The notes under the pieces were generated by a model. That model worked only from the letters and a program-made list of their open reading frames with translations. It did not search any database and had not been told where the DNA came from. A stretch of DNA of 55,624 nucleotides from contig NZ_PPRG01000014.1 of assembly GCF_002902625.1 (NCBI RefSeq), positions 1 through 55,624 of the forward strand. The letters run 5' to 3'. Source of the stretch: Staphylococcus devriesei (GTDB lineage Bacteria; Bacillota; Bacilli; Staphylococcales; Staphylococcaceae). A program made the translations under genes and the position numbers. This document shows, one piece after another, positions 46,809 to 55,624 of this stretch. Positions within the stretch are counted from its first letter, which is position 1. Each line of letters opens with the position of its first letter.

Positions 46809-49616
46809 ATGGCAAAGGATAACAAGGATGTTACGGAAGCTCCTGTAAACTTTGGTGCAAATCTAGGACTTATGCTTGATTTATATGATGATTATTTACA
46901 AGATCCTACTTCTGTACCAGATGATTTACAAGTTCTTTTTAGTACAATTAAAAATGGTGAAGCAAATATTCAGGCACAGCCTACCACTGAAGGAAGTGGG
47001 TCATCAGCAAGTGATGACACCATTAAACGCATTATGCGCTTAATCGATAATATACGTCAATACGGCCATCTGATGGCAGCTATTTATCCTGTAAATACTC
47101 CTGAAAGAACAAATGTTCCTAAACTGACAATGAAGGATTTTAATTTAGACAAAGAAACTTTAGAGAACATTTCTTCAAGTATTGTCTCAGATCATTTCAG
47201 TGATATTTATGATAATGCATATGAAGCAATCGAACGCATGGAGAAGCGTTATAAGGGATCGATTGCATTCGAATATAACCATATCAACAACAATAAAGAA
47301 CGTACATGGTTAAAACGTCGTATTGAAACACCTTACCGAGCTACTATTAATAATGATGAGAAAAAACAATTATTTGATACTTTAGCTCATGTTGAAGGTT
47401 TTGAAAAATATTTACACAAAAACTTTGTTGGAGCTAAACGTTTCTCTATTGAAGGTGTAGATTCATTAGTATTAATGCTTCAGCAAACATTAAAACGAGC
47501 TGCAGAAGTCGAAATTCAGAATATTCAAATTGGTATGGCACATAGAGGTCGCTTAAACGTATTAACTCATGTACTTGAGAAACCTTATGAAATGATGATT
47601 TCTGAGTTTATGCACACAGACCCTATGAAATTCTTACCAGAAGATGGAAGTTTAGAACTAACTGCTGGTTGGACTGGCGATGTTAAATATCATTTAGGTG
47701 GTGTTAAAACTACATCTTCATATGGTATTGAACAACGTATTTCATTAGCAAATAACCCAAGTCATCTAGAAGTCGTGGCGCCAGTAGTGATTGGTAGAAC
47801 GCGCGCTTCTCAAGATAATACTCAACATCAGGGCGGTCCTACTACTGATTTCCATAAGGCTATGCCAATAATTATTCATGGAGACGCAGCATACCCTGGA
47901 CAAGGTATCAATTTTGAAACGATGAATTTAAGTAATCTTGATGGTTATTCTACTGGTGGCGCATTACATATCATTACGAATAACCGAATCGGATTTACTA
48001 CAGAACCTATCGACGGTCGTTCAACGACTTATTCTACAGATGTCGCTAAAGGTTATGATGTTCCAATATTACATGTTAATGCGGATGATGTTGAAGCAAC
48101 AATAGAAGCCATTGACATTGCTATGGAATTTAGAAAAGAGTTCCATAAAGATTTTGTAATTGATTTGGTAGGATATCGTCGTTACGGGCATAACGAAATG
48201 GATGAGCCATCAATCACTAATCCTGTTCAATATCAAAGTATTCGTAAACATGATTCAGTTGAAATTATCTACGGTAAAAAATTAGTAGATGAAGGTGTTA
48301 TAACTCAAGAACAAATGGATGAAATAATGGATAATGTGCAAAAAGAAATGCGCGCTGCTCAAGACAAGATCGATAAAACTGATAAAATGGATAACCCAGA
48401 TATGGAAAAACCTGAATCACTTGAGCTTCCTTTACAAAGTGATGACACAGATTTCTCATTCGAGCATTTAAAAGAAATTAATGATGCGATGTTGACATAT
48501 CCAGAAGATTTCCATGTTTTGAAAAAGCTTAATAAAGTCCTTGAAAAACGCAGAGAGCCATTTGAAAAAGATGATGGTTTAGTTGACTGGGCTCAAGCAG
48601 AACAACTTGCATTTGCAACAATTGTGCAAGACGGCATATCAGTACGTTTAACTGGTCAAGATAGCGAAAGAGGGACATTCAGTCACAGACATGCTGTACT
48701 ACATGATGAAGAAAATGGAGAGACATTCACTCCTTTACATCATGTGCCAGATCAGAAAGCAACATTTGAAGTTCATAATAGTCCATTGTCAGAAGCAGCT
48801 GTCGTTGGCTTTGAATATGGTTACAATGTCGAAAATAAAAACAGTATGAATATTTGGGAAGCACAATACGGTGATTTCTCAAATATGGCTCAAATGATCT
48901 TCGATAACTTTATGTCCTCTGCACGTGCTAAATGGGGAGAACGCAGTGGTTTAACTCTATTTTTACCTCATGCATTTGAAGGCCAAGGGGCGGAACATTC
49001 ATCAGCTCGTCTTGAAAGATTTTTACAACTTGCAGCTGAAAATAATAGTACAGTAGTTAACTTATCAAGTTCTAGTAACTTTTTCCATTTATTAAGAGCT
49101 CAAGCTAAAAGTTTAAATACAGAGGCTATGAGACCATTAATTGTTATGTCACCTAAAAGTTTATTAAGAAACAAAACAGTAGCTCAACCAATTGACCAAT
49201 TTACATCAGGTGGTTTTAAGCCAATCATTGTTGATGAAGCTAATAAAGATAAAGTTACAAAAGTCATTTTAGCTTCAGGTAAAATGTTAGTTGATTTAAA
49301 AGAACATTTATCTAAAAATCCTGATGATTCAATTTTATTAGTAGCTGTCGAAAGATTATATCCATTCCCTGAAGAGGAAATTAAGGAAGTGTTAAATGAA
49401 CTGCCAAATCTTGAAACAGTTTCATGGGTTCAAGAAGAGCCTAAAAACCAAGGTGCATGGTTATTTGTTTATCCATACTTAAAATCTCTTGTAGGCGATC
49501 AATATAATTTAAGTTATCACGGTAGAATTCAACGTGCTGCGCCAGCTGAAGGTGATGGAGAAATTCATAAGCTTGTTCAAAATAAAATTATTGAAAGTAG
49601 TATGAAAAATAACTAG
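46809..49616 (+). CDS. odhA: 2-oxoglutarate dehydrogenase E1 component
   Basis: OdhA is the thiamine diphosphate-dependent E1 subunit that decarboxylates 2-oxoglutarate in the TCA cycle. Its 935 residues show the N-terminal [16 protein letters not shown] segment, [12 protein letters not shown], the cofactor region GDAAYPGQG to [10 protein letters not shown], and the C-terminal [21 protein letters not shown]. The length is close to that of S. aureus OdhA. A strong ribosome site TGGAGGG precedes the ATG. It is followed 11 nt later by odhB. Confidence 0.96.
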   Translation: MAKDNKDVTEAPVNFGANLGLMLDLYDDYLQDPTSVPDDLQVLFSTIKNGEANIQAQPTTEGSGSSASDDTIKRIMRLIDNIRQYGHLMAAIYPVNTPERTNVPKLTMKDFNLDKETLENISSSIVSDHFSDIYDNAYEAIERMEKRYKGSIAFEYNHINNNKERTWLKRRIETPYRATINNDEKKQLFDTLAHVEGFEKYLHKNFVGAKRFSIEGVDSLVLMLQQTLKRAAEVEIQNIQIGMAHRGRLNVLTHVLEKPYEMMISEFMHTDPMKFLPEDGSLELTAGWTGDVKYHLGGVKTTSSYGIEQRISLANNPSHLEVVAPVVIGRTRASQDNTQHQGGPTTDFHKAMPIIIHGDAAYPGQGINFETMNLSNLDGYSTGGALHIITNNRIGFTTEPIDGRSTTYSTDVAKGYDVPILHVNADDVEATIEAIDIAMEFRKEFHKDFVIDLVGYRRYGHNEMDEPSITNPVQYQSIRKHDSVEIIYGKKLVDEGVITQEQMDEIMDNVQKEMRAAQDKIDKTDKMDNPDMEKPESLELPLQSDDTDFSFEHLKEINDAMLTYPEDFHVLKKLNKVLEKRREPFEKDDGLVDWAQAEQLAFATIVQDGISVRLTGQDSERGTFSHRHAVLHDEENGETFTPLHHVPDQKATFEVHNSPLSEAAVVGFEYGYNVENKNSMNIWEAQYGDFSNMAQMIFDNFMSSARAKWGERSGLTLFLPHAFEGQGAEHSSARLERFLQLAAENNSTVVNLSSSSNFFHLLRAQAKSLNTEAMRPLIVMSPKSLLRNKTVAQPIDQFTSGGFKPIIVDEANKDKVTKVILASGKMLVDLKEHLSKNPDDSILLVAVERLYPFPEEEIKEVLNELPNLETVSWVQEEPKNQGAWLFVYPYLKSLVGDQYNLSYHGRIQRAAPAEGDGEIHKLVQNKIIESSMKNN

Positions 49617-49627
49617 GGGGAAATACT

Positions 49628-50920
49628 ATGCCAGAGGTAAAAGTTCCAGAATTAGCAGAATCTATAACGGAAGGTACGATTGCAGAATGGTTAAAGAATG
49701 TTGGAGATAGCGTTGAAAAAGGAGAAGCCATTCTTGAATTAGAAACTGATAAAGTAAATGTTGAAGTTGTATCTGAAGAAGAAGGTGTTTTACAAGAACA
49801 ACTCGCTTCTGAAGGAGATACAGTTGAAGTAGGTCAAGTTATTGCTACTGTTGGGGAAGGCAGTGGTAATAACACGGCAGACAATCAAGATGATAAGAAA
49901 GCTGAAGATACTACTGAAGATAAAGATAATGTGCCAACTGAATCTAAAGAAGAATCTACAGATACATCAGAAAAAGCAGCTGACGAATCAACTCAAGAAA
50001 CATCATCTAATCAACGTGTTAATGCGACACCTTCTGCACGTCGTCACGCCCGTGAAAATGGAGTCGATTTGAGTTCAGTTACTGGAAAAGGTAATGATAT
50101 TTTACGTAAAGATGATGTAGATAATAACCAAAAAGCTAGCCAAACACAATCTTCTAATAAAACGTCTGAGTCAAGCAAAAAAGAAGAAACTAAAAAATCA
50201 TCTAGTGCTCCTAATAAACCAGTCATCCGCGAAAAAATGTCACGTAGAAAGAAAACTGCTGCTAAGAAATTATTAGAAGTATCTAATAATACTGCAATGT
50301 TAACAACATTTAACGAAGTTGATATGACAAATGTTATGGAGTTACGTAAACGTAAAAAAGAACAATTTATTAAAGACCATGATGGGACTAAATTAGGTTT
50401 CATGTCATTCTTTACAAAAGCAGCCGTAGCAGCATTGAAGAAATATCCTGAAGTTAATGCTGAAATTGACGGAGACGATATGATTACTAAACAATACTAT
50501 GATATTGGTATTGCCGTATCAACTGACGATGGTTTATTAGTACCTTTCGTCAGAGATTGCGATAAGAAAAATTTTGCTGAACTTGAAAATGCAATTGCAG
50601 ATTTAGCTGTAAAAGCACGTGATAAAAAACTTGGCTTAGACGACATGGTTAATGGTTCATTTACTATCACTAATGGTGGCGTATTTGGATCAATGATGAG
50701 TACACCAATTATTAATGGTAATCAAGCAGCAATACTAGGTATGCATTCAATCATTACGCGTCCAATTGCGATTGATAAAGATACGATTGAAAATAGACCG
50801 ATGATGTATATCGCTTTAAGTTATGATCACAGAATTATCGATGGTAAAGAAGCAGTTGGTTTCCTAAAAACAATTAAAGAATTAATTGAAAGCCCTGAAG
50901 ACTTACTACTCGAAAGCTAA
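49628..50920 (+). CDS. odhB: 2-oxoglutarate dehydrogenase E2 (dihydrolipoyl succinyltransferase)
   Basis: OdhB is the core subunit that passes the succinyl group to CoA. A lipoyl domain (about 1-76) has its modified lysine K42 in [10 protein letters not shown] long acidic linker, the E3-binding domain (about 130-166, [15 protein letters not shown]) and a second Ser/Lys-rich linker follow. The catalytic domain ends with H401 and D405 in SYDHRIIDG. Length is 430 residues, slightly longer than the S. aureus protein I recall, through the linkers. The E3 gene is not in this window. A terminator follows. Confidence 0.96.
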   Translation: MPEVKVPELAESITEGTIAEWLKNVGDSVEKGEAILELETDKVNVEVVSEEEGVLQEQLASEGDTVEVGQVIATVGEGSGNNTADNQDDKKAEDTTEDKDNVPTESKEESTDTSEKAADESTQETSSNQRVNATPSARRHARENGVDLSSVTGKGNDILRKDDVDNNQKASQTQSSNKTSESSKKEETKKSSSAPNKPVIREKMSRRKKTAAKKLLEVSNNTAMLTTFNEVDMTNVMELRKRKKEQFIKDHDGTKLGFMSFFTKAAVAALKKYPEVNAEIDGDDMITKQYYDIGIAVSTDDGLLVPFVRDCDKKNFAELENAIADLAVKARDKKLGLDDMVNGSFTITNGGVFGSMMSTPIINGNQAAILGMHSIITRPIAIDKDTIENRPMMYIALSYDHRIIDGKEAVGFLKTIKELIESPEDLLLES

Positions 50921-50960
50921 TTCATAATTATTATATAACTAAAACTGCATATGCTATTTA

Positions 50961-50998
50961 AAAACCAATTGAGATGTTAAAATCCCAATTGGTTTTTT
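50961..50998 (+). terminator. Terminator after odhB
   Basis: An 11-bp stem AAAACCAATTG/CAATTGGTTTT (50961-50971 with 50986-50996) ends in a T-run. Confidence 0.88.
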
Positions 50999-51609
50999 AT
51001 ATTTCTCATTCTTTCATAAAAGTCTATATACTAGTTTAAAGTATGGTTTAAATTTAAGAATTTTTTAGGATAATAGAAAGAGCTCATATTTATCTATACT
51101 ATGATAAAAGGAGAAAAAAACATGGTTATAAATATTAGAGCCACTTAGTTTAATTATCACTATAAGCAGACAAGTGAGTTAATCATTCATTTAATCAAAG
51201 TTAAATAGTTTATAATATAATTATAGCTTTTTTATCGCAAGGTATTGATCATAGTTTATTTAGTATTGGTAAAAGCTAAATATAAGAGATTAAGCCATTT
51301 AGCAAATAAACCAATCAAACAGTAAATGACGAACTATAAATTTCATTCTCACTTTCGAAATATATTAAAAATAAATAAACAATACAACTCCCCTCACTAT
51401 TAAAATATGGGTAGGGGAGTTGTATTATACTATTAACCTACATGGAATTATAAATACGAATTAACGAATTTTAAATTGAATTTAACTATTTATAGTTCGT
51501 TTATATCTTTTGGAATTATCATACCTCTTATCCAACACCTCATCATATAAATCGTATTTAAAATACGTTATAATATATTGGAAAAGATAAATATTAGGAG
51601 TGTCAGTAA
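50999..51609 (+). other. Long gap after odhB with an orphan ribosome site and a hairpin
   Basis: No gene of normal size is present on either strand. At 51122 an 8-codon frame (MVINIRAT, ending in TAG) follows a fine ribosome site AAAAGGAGA. Some 260 nt later a strong hairpin occurs (51381-51426). This may be a small transcript, a leader peptide, or what remains of a lost gene. Confidence 0.45.
51381..51428. terminator. Strong hairpin without an adjacent gene
   Basis: A perfect 14-bp stem (51381-51394 with 51413-51426, core ACTCCCCT/AGGGGAGT) with modest A/T flanks on both sides. Confidence 0.6.
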
Positions 51610-52419
51610 ATGAGCGGACTTAGAAGTATTACGATAGGCACAAGCAATCTTTCTAAAACTAAAGAATTATTTAAAGATATTTTAGGATTAAATGTTGCAT
51701 CTAAGAATCAGGCTTTACGTTTTGGAGATGCTGATTTAAATCCAGGTACTAGACTTCATTTTGTAGAGGTTACTAATCCTGAATATGAAAACCAACACAT
51801 TTCAAGCGTCGGCTTAAGAACACCAACTGATTCTGGTTTGGATGAATATCAGTCTATTTTAAAAGAACATAATATTGATTTTAACCCGATAACTGAATTA
51901 AATGGAAATAAACATTTTGATTTTAAAGATGCGAATCATCAAATCTTTGATATTTATTCTAATGAACATAATACCGGAGTTGGTTTGGGGACACCAACCT
52001 TTGATAGTTCAGTCAATCCGCTCCATCAGTTACAAGGACTTGGCCCTGTAATTATTAAGGTTAATGAGTTGCCGGTCACTGCTTCAATTTTCAAAAATGT
52101 TTTTAATTTAACTCATTATGCAGAATATGAGTCAACTGAATTCTCTGGTCAAATTATTCAAGTCTTTCAAATTGGCGAAGGTGGTCTGGGCGGAGAGATT
52201 CATCTATATCAACCTGACGAACCGCTTGAACTAAAAGAAGAAGGCGTAGTTGAGCAAATTGAATTTAGCGCAAACTCTTTAGAAGATTTTAATAAAGCAC
52301 AACAAGAATTGGACGACATTGGCATTCCTTACCAGTCATTGGATCAAGGAGATGCTAAATCTTTAAGGATTACTGAAAATAGCGGTATCTCATTTATTTA
52401 TACTTTAGACATCAAATGA
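51610..52419 (+). CDS. Glyoxalase/VOC superfamily protein with two domains
   Basis: A 269-residue protein made of two vicinal-oxygen-chelate units (about 1-125 and 140-269). The first opens SITIGTSNLSKTKELFKDILGL and has possible metal ligands in TRLHFVEV and FDIYSNEH. The second has GPVIIKVNELPVTASIFKNVF and GGLGGEIHLYQPDEP. Such proteins include glyoxalases and ring-cleavage dioxygenases, and the substrate is unknown. TAGGAG precedes the ATG. It seems to be transcribed separately from odhAB. Confidence 0.83.
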   Translation: MSGLRSITIGTSNLSKTKELFKDILGLNVASKNQALRFGDADLNPGTRLHFVEVTNPEYENQHISSVGLRTPTDSGLDEYQSILKEHNIDFNPITELNGNKHFDFKDANHQIFDIYSNEHNTGVGLGTPTFDSSVNPLHQLQGLGPVIIKVNELPVTASIFKNVFNLTHYAEYESTEFSGQIIQVFQIGEGGLGGEIHLYQPDEPLELKEEGVVEQIEFSANSLEDFNKAQQELDDIGIPYQSLDQGDAKSLRITENSGISFIYTLDIK

Positions 52420-52480
52420 TTATCAGCATTGAGCTGTATTTGAATAAATTAATACTTTAAAAATAACGGAGGAATTTAAT

Positions 52481-52690
52481 ATGGCAATGTTACATGAAAC
52501 ATGGAAGGAACGTACACCAATTAAAAAGGTAGAAGTAGTAAATACTGATGCTAAAAAATTCACTGTTTCTAATATGTTAACTATCGGTCAACGATATGAC
52601 GTAATTAATGAAACAGAGGAATACTATCAAATAATTGATAATTCAGGTCAAGTTGGCGGATACTTCAAAGATTATTTTAAGGAAGTATAA
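52481..52690 (+). CDS. Small DUF6501-like protein
   Basis: A 69-residue protein of unknown function, compact and beta-rich, probably SH3-like. The pattern HETWKERTPIKKVEVVNTDAK and the Gly-Tyr-Phe end (VGGYFKDYF) match a small family in Bacillus and Staphylococcus that I recall as DUF6501. Ribosome site GGAGG lies 7-8 nt before the ATG at 52481; a second ATG at 52487 is less well placed. It is monocistronic by appearance, with 145 nt of non-coding DNA after it. Confidence 0.75.
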   Translation: MAMLHETWKERTPIKKVEVVNTDAKKFTVSNMLTIGQRYDVINETEEYYQIIDNSGQVGGYFKDYFKEV

Positions 52691-52835
52691 TTAGTTTAGT
52701 CACTGTAGCTATATTTATAATCTATGCTCAGAGGATAGGAGTTTATCATATATTTTATGATTCAAACGTTCTTAAGCATTTCCACTCCACCTCATGGGCT
52801 ATTTTTCATGTTAAAAAGGAGAGAATAAATCTAAA

Positions 52836-53627
52836 ATGATACAAAATCAATATATTAATTCAGATGAATCAGTATTTAATGATGCTAAAGCATTATTTAG
52901 TTTAAATAAAAATATTTTGTTAAAAGGACCGACTGGCTCAGGTAAAACTAAATTAGCTGAAACACTAGGACAAGAAGTTAATACACCTATGCATCAAGTT
53001 AACTGCTCTGTAGATTTAGATGCTGAAAGTTTATTAGGATTTAAGACGATTAAAACTAATGAAGAAGGTCAACAGGAGATAGTGTTTATTGATGGTCCAG
53101 TAATTAAAGCTATGCGTGAAGGGCATATTTTATACATTGATGAAATTAACATGGCTAAGCCAGAAACATTGCCTATTTTAAATGGAGTACTCGACTATCG
53201 ACGTCAATTAACCAATCCATTTACTGGAGAAGTCATCAAAGCTGCTCCTGGCTTTAATGTTATTGCCGCAATTAATGAAGGATATGTTGGCACATTGCCT
53301 ATGAATGAGGCACTGAAAAACCGTTTTGTAGTGATTCAAGTAGACTACATCGACGGTGATATTCTTAAAAATGTCATTAAACAACAAAGTAGATTACAAG
53401 ATGATAAAATCATTCAACAAATTATCAAATTTAATGAAGATTTACGTACAATGTCTAAACAAGGTCAAATTTCAGAAGAAGCAGCAAGTATACGTGCGTT
53501 AATCGACTTAAGCGATTTAATTACTGTGATGCCAATCGAGCGAGCAATTCAACGTACAATTATTGATAAATTAGAAGATGAACGTGAACAACAAGCAATT
53601 AAAAATGCTATCGAATTAAACTTTTAA
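52836..53627 (+). CDS. MoxR-type AAA+ ATPase (NorQ/YojN-like)
   Basis: A 263-residue AAA+ ATPase of the MoxR group: Walker A GPTGSGKT (31-38), Walker B ILYIDEIN (98-105), a pore-loop-like [11 protein letters not shown], and a sensor region [21 protein letters not shown] with the arginine finger. Such ATPases act with a VWA partner to insert metals or activate enzymes. The partner gene is next, 12 nt downstream. In Bacillus the same pair (yojN, yojO) lies beside odhAB. Annotation as NorQ comes from homology, and no nitric oxide reductase gene is in view. Confidence 0.88.
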   Translation: MIQNQYINSDESVFNDAKALFSLNKNILLKGPTGSGKTKLAETLGQEVNTPMHQVNCSVDLDAESLLGFKTIKTNEEGQQEIVFIDGPVIKAMREGHILYIDEINMAKPETLPILNGVLDYRRQLTNPFTGEVIKAAPGFNVIAAINEGYVGTLPMNEALKNRFVVIQVDYIDGDILKNVIKQQSRLQDDKIIQQIIKFNEDLRTMSKQGQISEEAASIRALIDLSDLITVMPIERAIQRTIIDKLEDEREQQAIKNAIELNF

Positions 53628-53639
53628 AGAGGGGCTATT

Positions 53640-55529
53640 ATGAGTGATCGTTTTATAAAATTTAATGATGAGCAATTAGACGCCAAACAAGTCATGATGC
53701 TACAAGACTTAGCTCGCTTGCTACTTAAAAACGAACAAACACAAGTTAAAATACAAAAATTCCCTTATTATGATCCTATTAATAATACACTTATTACTAG
53801 TTGGTTCTGGTCTCATCGTCCAAAAGAGATTGAAAGTGCCGGATTAAAAACAGATGTTATGCTAGCAGCTTATGGTTATAAAATGATGGATGAGTCAATC
53901 GTTAATAAGGTCTTACATGAGGAAGAATTTACTCACCCAAAGTTATATCATCAAATATTTCGTTTACTAGAAGATATGCGTGTATTTAACCATATTAAAA
54001 GTGAACGTCCAAGTACCGCTAAATTAATCGATTTACGCTTACAAACACGTTTATCATATACGGAATCTCAAATAAAGTTTTACAAAACTAAAACAGTATA
54101 TACTGATTTACTATTCTTATATTTGGAACGTGCATTTTTGAGCCAAAACTTCTTTGATATCCCGACGATACATCCACAATTAGACGATATCTTAAATCAC
54201 ATGTTTCAATATTTGCCTAACTTTTTCCAAAATGAAACATCAGAAGATAATATGTATCTCGCTCAACGAATCATGTTTCAAATTGACGATATGTTAACCA
54301 AGGATATGCTTAATGAATATTATCATCTTCCACGTAGAGTCTACGAGGCCATTCACGAGTTAACATTTGAGGATATTAAGCGTACGGATGCAAGTAACGT
54401 CGATGGACAAGATAATACAAATGAAGAATCCGAAGCTGAAACAGCTGAGGCTGAAACTAATGCTCAAGATAGCAAGTCTGAAGGTGGCGCTTATCTTGAA
54501 ATGGAATTACATGAAGGCGAAAATAGTGACGTTATTGGTGATAATGACACTGCCCGTGAAGGTGATTCTACAGATGATATGACTGATATGATGACTAAAA
54601 AAGGACGCGGATCCGAGAGTACATTAGATAATGAAGAGGGCGGCGCAGTAGGTCAAAATGCTGCATTTGCACTTAAAGGGATTAATAATAATGTTGAAAT
54701 AGAATGGAAAGTACCTGATATTGAACCAGAATACTTCAGTGATTATCAAAAAGCTAAAAACGATGTTCAATTTGAAACCAAGGATTTAATCCAAATTATT
54801 AAAAAAACTATCGATCGTGAACATGTAGATGAGCGACACAATTTAACCAAAGGCCGTTTACAACGTGATTTAACTAATTGGTTTATAGATGACCAATATA
54901 AGTTATTTTATAAAAAACAAGACTTAAGTAAAACGTTTGACGCCACTTTCACATTGCTAATTGACGCATCGGCGAGTATGTTTGACAAAATGGAAGAAAC
55001 AATTAAAGGTGTAGTGCTCTTCCACGAAACTTTAAAATCACTCAATGTAAAACATGAGATTTTAGCTTTTAATGAAGATGCATTTGAAGCCGATGACAAT
55101 AAACAACCAAATATTATCGATGAAATCATCGGTTATGACTATTCTACTATGGAGAAAAATGGGCCACGTATTATGTCATTAAGCCCTCAAGACGATAACC
55201 GTGATGGTGTTGCTATAAGGGTAGCAAGTGAGCGTTTATTAAGAAGAAGTCACAATCAACGCTTCTTAATTGTATTCTCTGATGGAGAGCCATCTGCTTA
55301 TAATTATGCGCAAGATGGAATCTTAGATACTTATGAGGCTGTGGAAATGGCTCGTAAATACGGTATCGAAGTCTTTAATGTCTTTTTAAGCCAAGACGCA
55401 ATTACTGAAGACATTGAACAAACCATCCACAATATTTATGGCCAATACGCTATATTTGTAGAAGGTGTAGAGAATCTACCAAGTCATTTATCTCCATTAT
55501 TGAAAAAATTATTGTTAAAATCATTTTGA
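53640..55529 (+). CDS. VWA domain protein, partner of the MoxR ATPase (NorD/CobT/YojO-like)
   Basis: A 629-residue protein with an alpha-helical N-terminal part (about 1-240) and an acidic low-complexity linker (about 245-340). The C-terminal von Willebrand A domain has its metal site DASAS at 442-446 (LLIDASASMFD) and FSDGEPSAYNY later. CobT and NorD share this design and work with an AAA+ ATPase to load metal or remodel a target. The target here is unknown. It follows the ATPase gene by 12 nt with ribosome site AGAGGGG. Confidence 0.88.
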   Translation: MSDRFIKFNDEQLDAKQVMMLQDLARLLLKNEQTQVKIQKFPYYDPINNTLITSWFWSHRPKEIESAGLKTDVMLAAYGYKMMDESIVNKVLHEEEFTHPKLYHQIFRLLEDMRVFNHIKSERPSTAKLIDLRLQTRLSYTESQIKFYKTKTVYTDLLFLYLERAFLSQNFFDIPTIHPQLDDILNHMFQYLPNFFQNETSEDNMYLAQRIMFQIDDMLTKDMLNEYYHLPRRVYEAIHELTFEDIKRTDASNVDGQDNTNEESEAETAEAETNAQDSKSEGGAYLEMELHEGENSDVIGDNDTAREGDSTDDMTDMMTKKGRGSESTLDNEEGGAVGQNAAFALKGINNNVEIEWKVPDIEPEYFSDYQKAKNDVQFETKDLIQIIKKTIDREHVDERHNLTKGRLQRDLTNWFIDDQYKLFYKKQDLSKTFDATFTLLIDASASMFDKMEETIKGVVLFHETLKSLNVKHEILAFNEDAFEADDNKQPNIIDEIIGYDYSTMEKNGPRIMSLSPQDDNRDGVAIRVASERLLRRSHNQRFLIVFSDGEPSAYNYAQDGILDTYEAVEMARKYGIEVFNVFLSQDAITEDIEQTIHNIYGQYAIFVEGVENLPSHLSPLLKKLLLKSF

Positions 55530-55603
55530 TTTTGTATAAGATATATTTTATATATATTTCATATTTTAAATTTTCTGAAATTACATAGACTTGTAAATCC
55601 TTT

Positions 55604-55615
55604 TTGTGCTAGAAT
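55604..55615 (+). promoter_or_regulatory. Promoter reading out of the window
   Basis: TGC-TAGAAT gives an extended -10 (hexamer 55610-55615) preceded by a T-rich stretch. It should drive a plus-strand gene beyond the window edge. Confidence 0.45.
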
Positions 55616-55624
55616 GTTAAATAT

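Noticed and set aside
50044-50403. 119-aa minus-strand frame within odhB
   Set aside because: It is antisense to the lipoyl-linker and catalytic region of a well-supported gene, with no promoter or ribosome site.

Overview
The window is a 55.6 kb stretch of low-GC Firmicute chromosome, almost certainly a Staphylococcus. The evidence is an AT-rich sequence with strong AGGAGG-type ribosome sites, many TTG and GTG starts, a Bacillus/Staphylococcus type B RNase P RNA, and the staphylococcal gene orders recU-pbp2, thyA-dfrA-fakB2-msrA-msrB-crr, murG-PAP2-arlR-arlS and odhA-odhB. Many proteins resemble the S. aureus versions as I remember them without matching them, so a non-aureus species is likely; I cannot name it. 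No prophage, insertion sequence, CRISPR array, tRNA or rRNA is visible. The region reads as core genome.

Layout. 0.2-3.1 kb: hepS-menG-hepT (menaquinone side chain and ring methylation) and ndk. 3.2-10.0 kb: aroC-aroB-aroA, a TPR protein, a UPF0302 protein, a DUF1405 membrane protein and a membrane zinc peptidase. 10.2-19.8 kb: MazG-like, bshA, cca, birA, dinG, asnS, dnaD, nth and a YpoC-like gene. 19.9-22.9 kb, minus strand: pbp2 and recU. 23.2-26.2 kb: YppE-like, ypsA, gpsB, rnpB and an RNA methyltransferase. 26.4-31.7 kb: an NAD-binding protein, a double-GTPase dynamin and a 5'-3' exonuclease. 31.8-33.0 kb, minus strand: an RNase HI-like protein and a queuosine-precursor transporter behind a preQ1-I riboswitch. 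33.4-39.8 kb: a Cys-rich small protein, a NifU-N domain protein, cvfC, brxB, thyA, dfrA, fakB2, msrA, msrB, crr and a YozE-like gene. 40.0-43.7 kb: ctpA, an acetyltransferase, murG and a PAP2 phosphatase. 43.8-46.5 kb: a Fur-controlled small RNA (isrR-like, minus strand) and arlRS. 46.8-55.5 kb: odhAB, a glyoxalase-fold protein, a small DUF6501-like protein and a MoxR-type ATPase with a VWA partner.

The genes serve respiration (menaquinone, 2-oxoglutarate dehydrogenase), aromatic amino acid synthesis, wall synthesis and division (PBP2, MurG, GpsB, YpsA, CtpA), nucleotide and folate metabolism (Ndk, ThyA, DHFR, MazG), thiol redox and repair (BshA, BrxB, MsrA, MsrB), and DNA repair (RecU, Nth, DinG, exonuclease).

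The most interesting signals lie between genes. First is a consensus minus-strand promoter overlapped by two Fur boxes that drives a C-rich, terminator-ended RNA beside arlR. Second is the preQ1-I aptamer overlapping a ribosome site. Third is an 82-bp dispersed repeat present in two inverted copies. Others are a large structured palindrome before odhA, a possible orphan transcript after odhB, and a tandem duplication of a NifU-N domain at cvfC.
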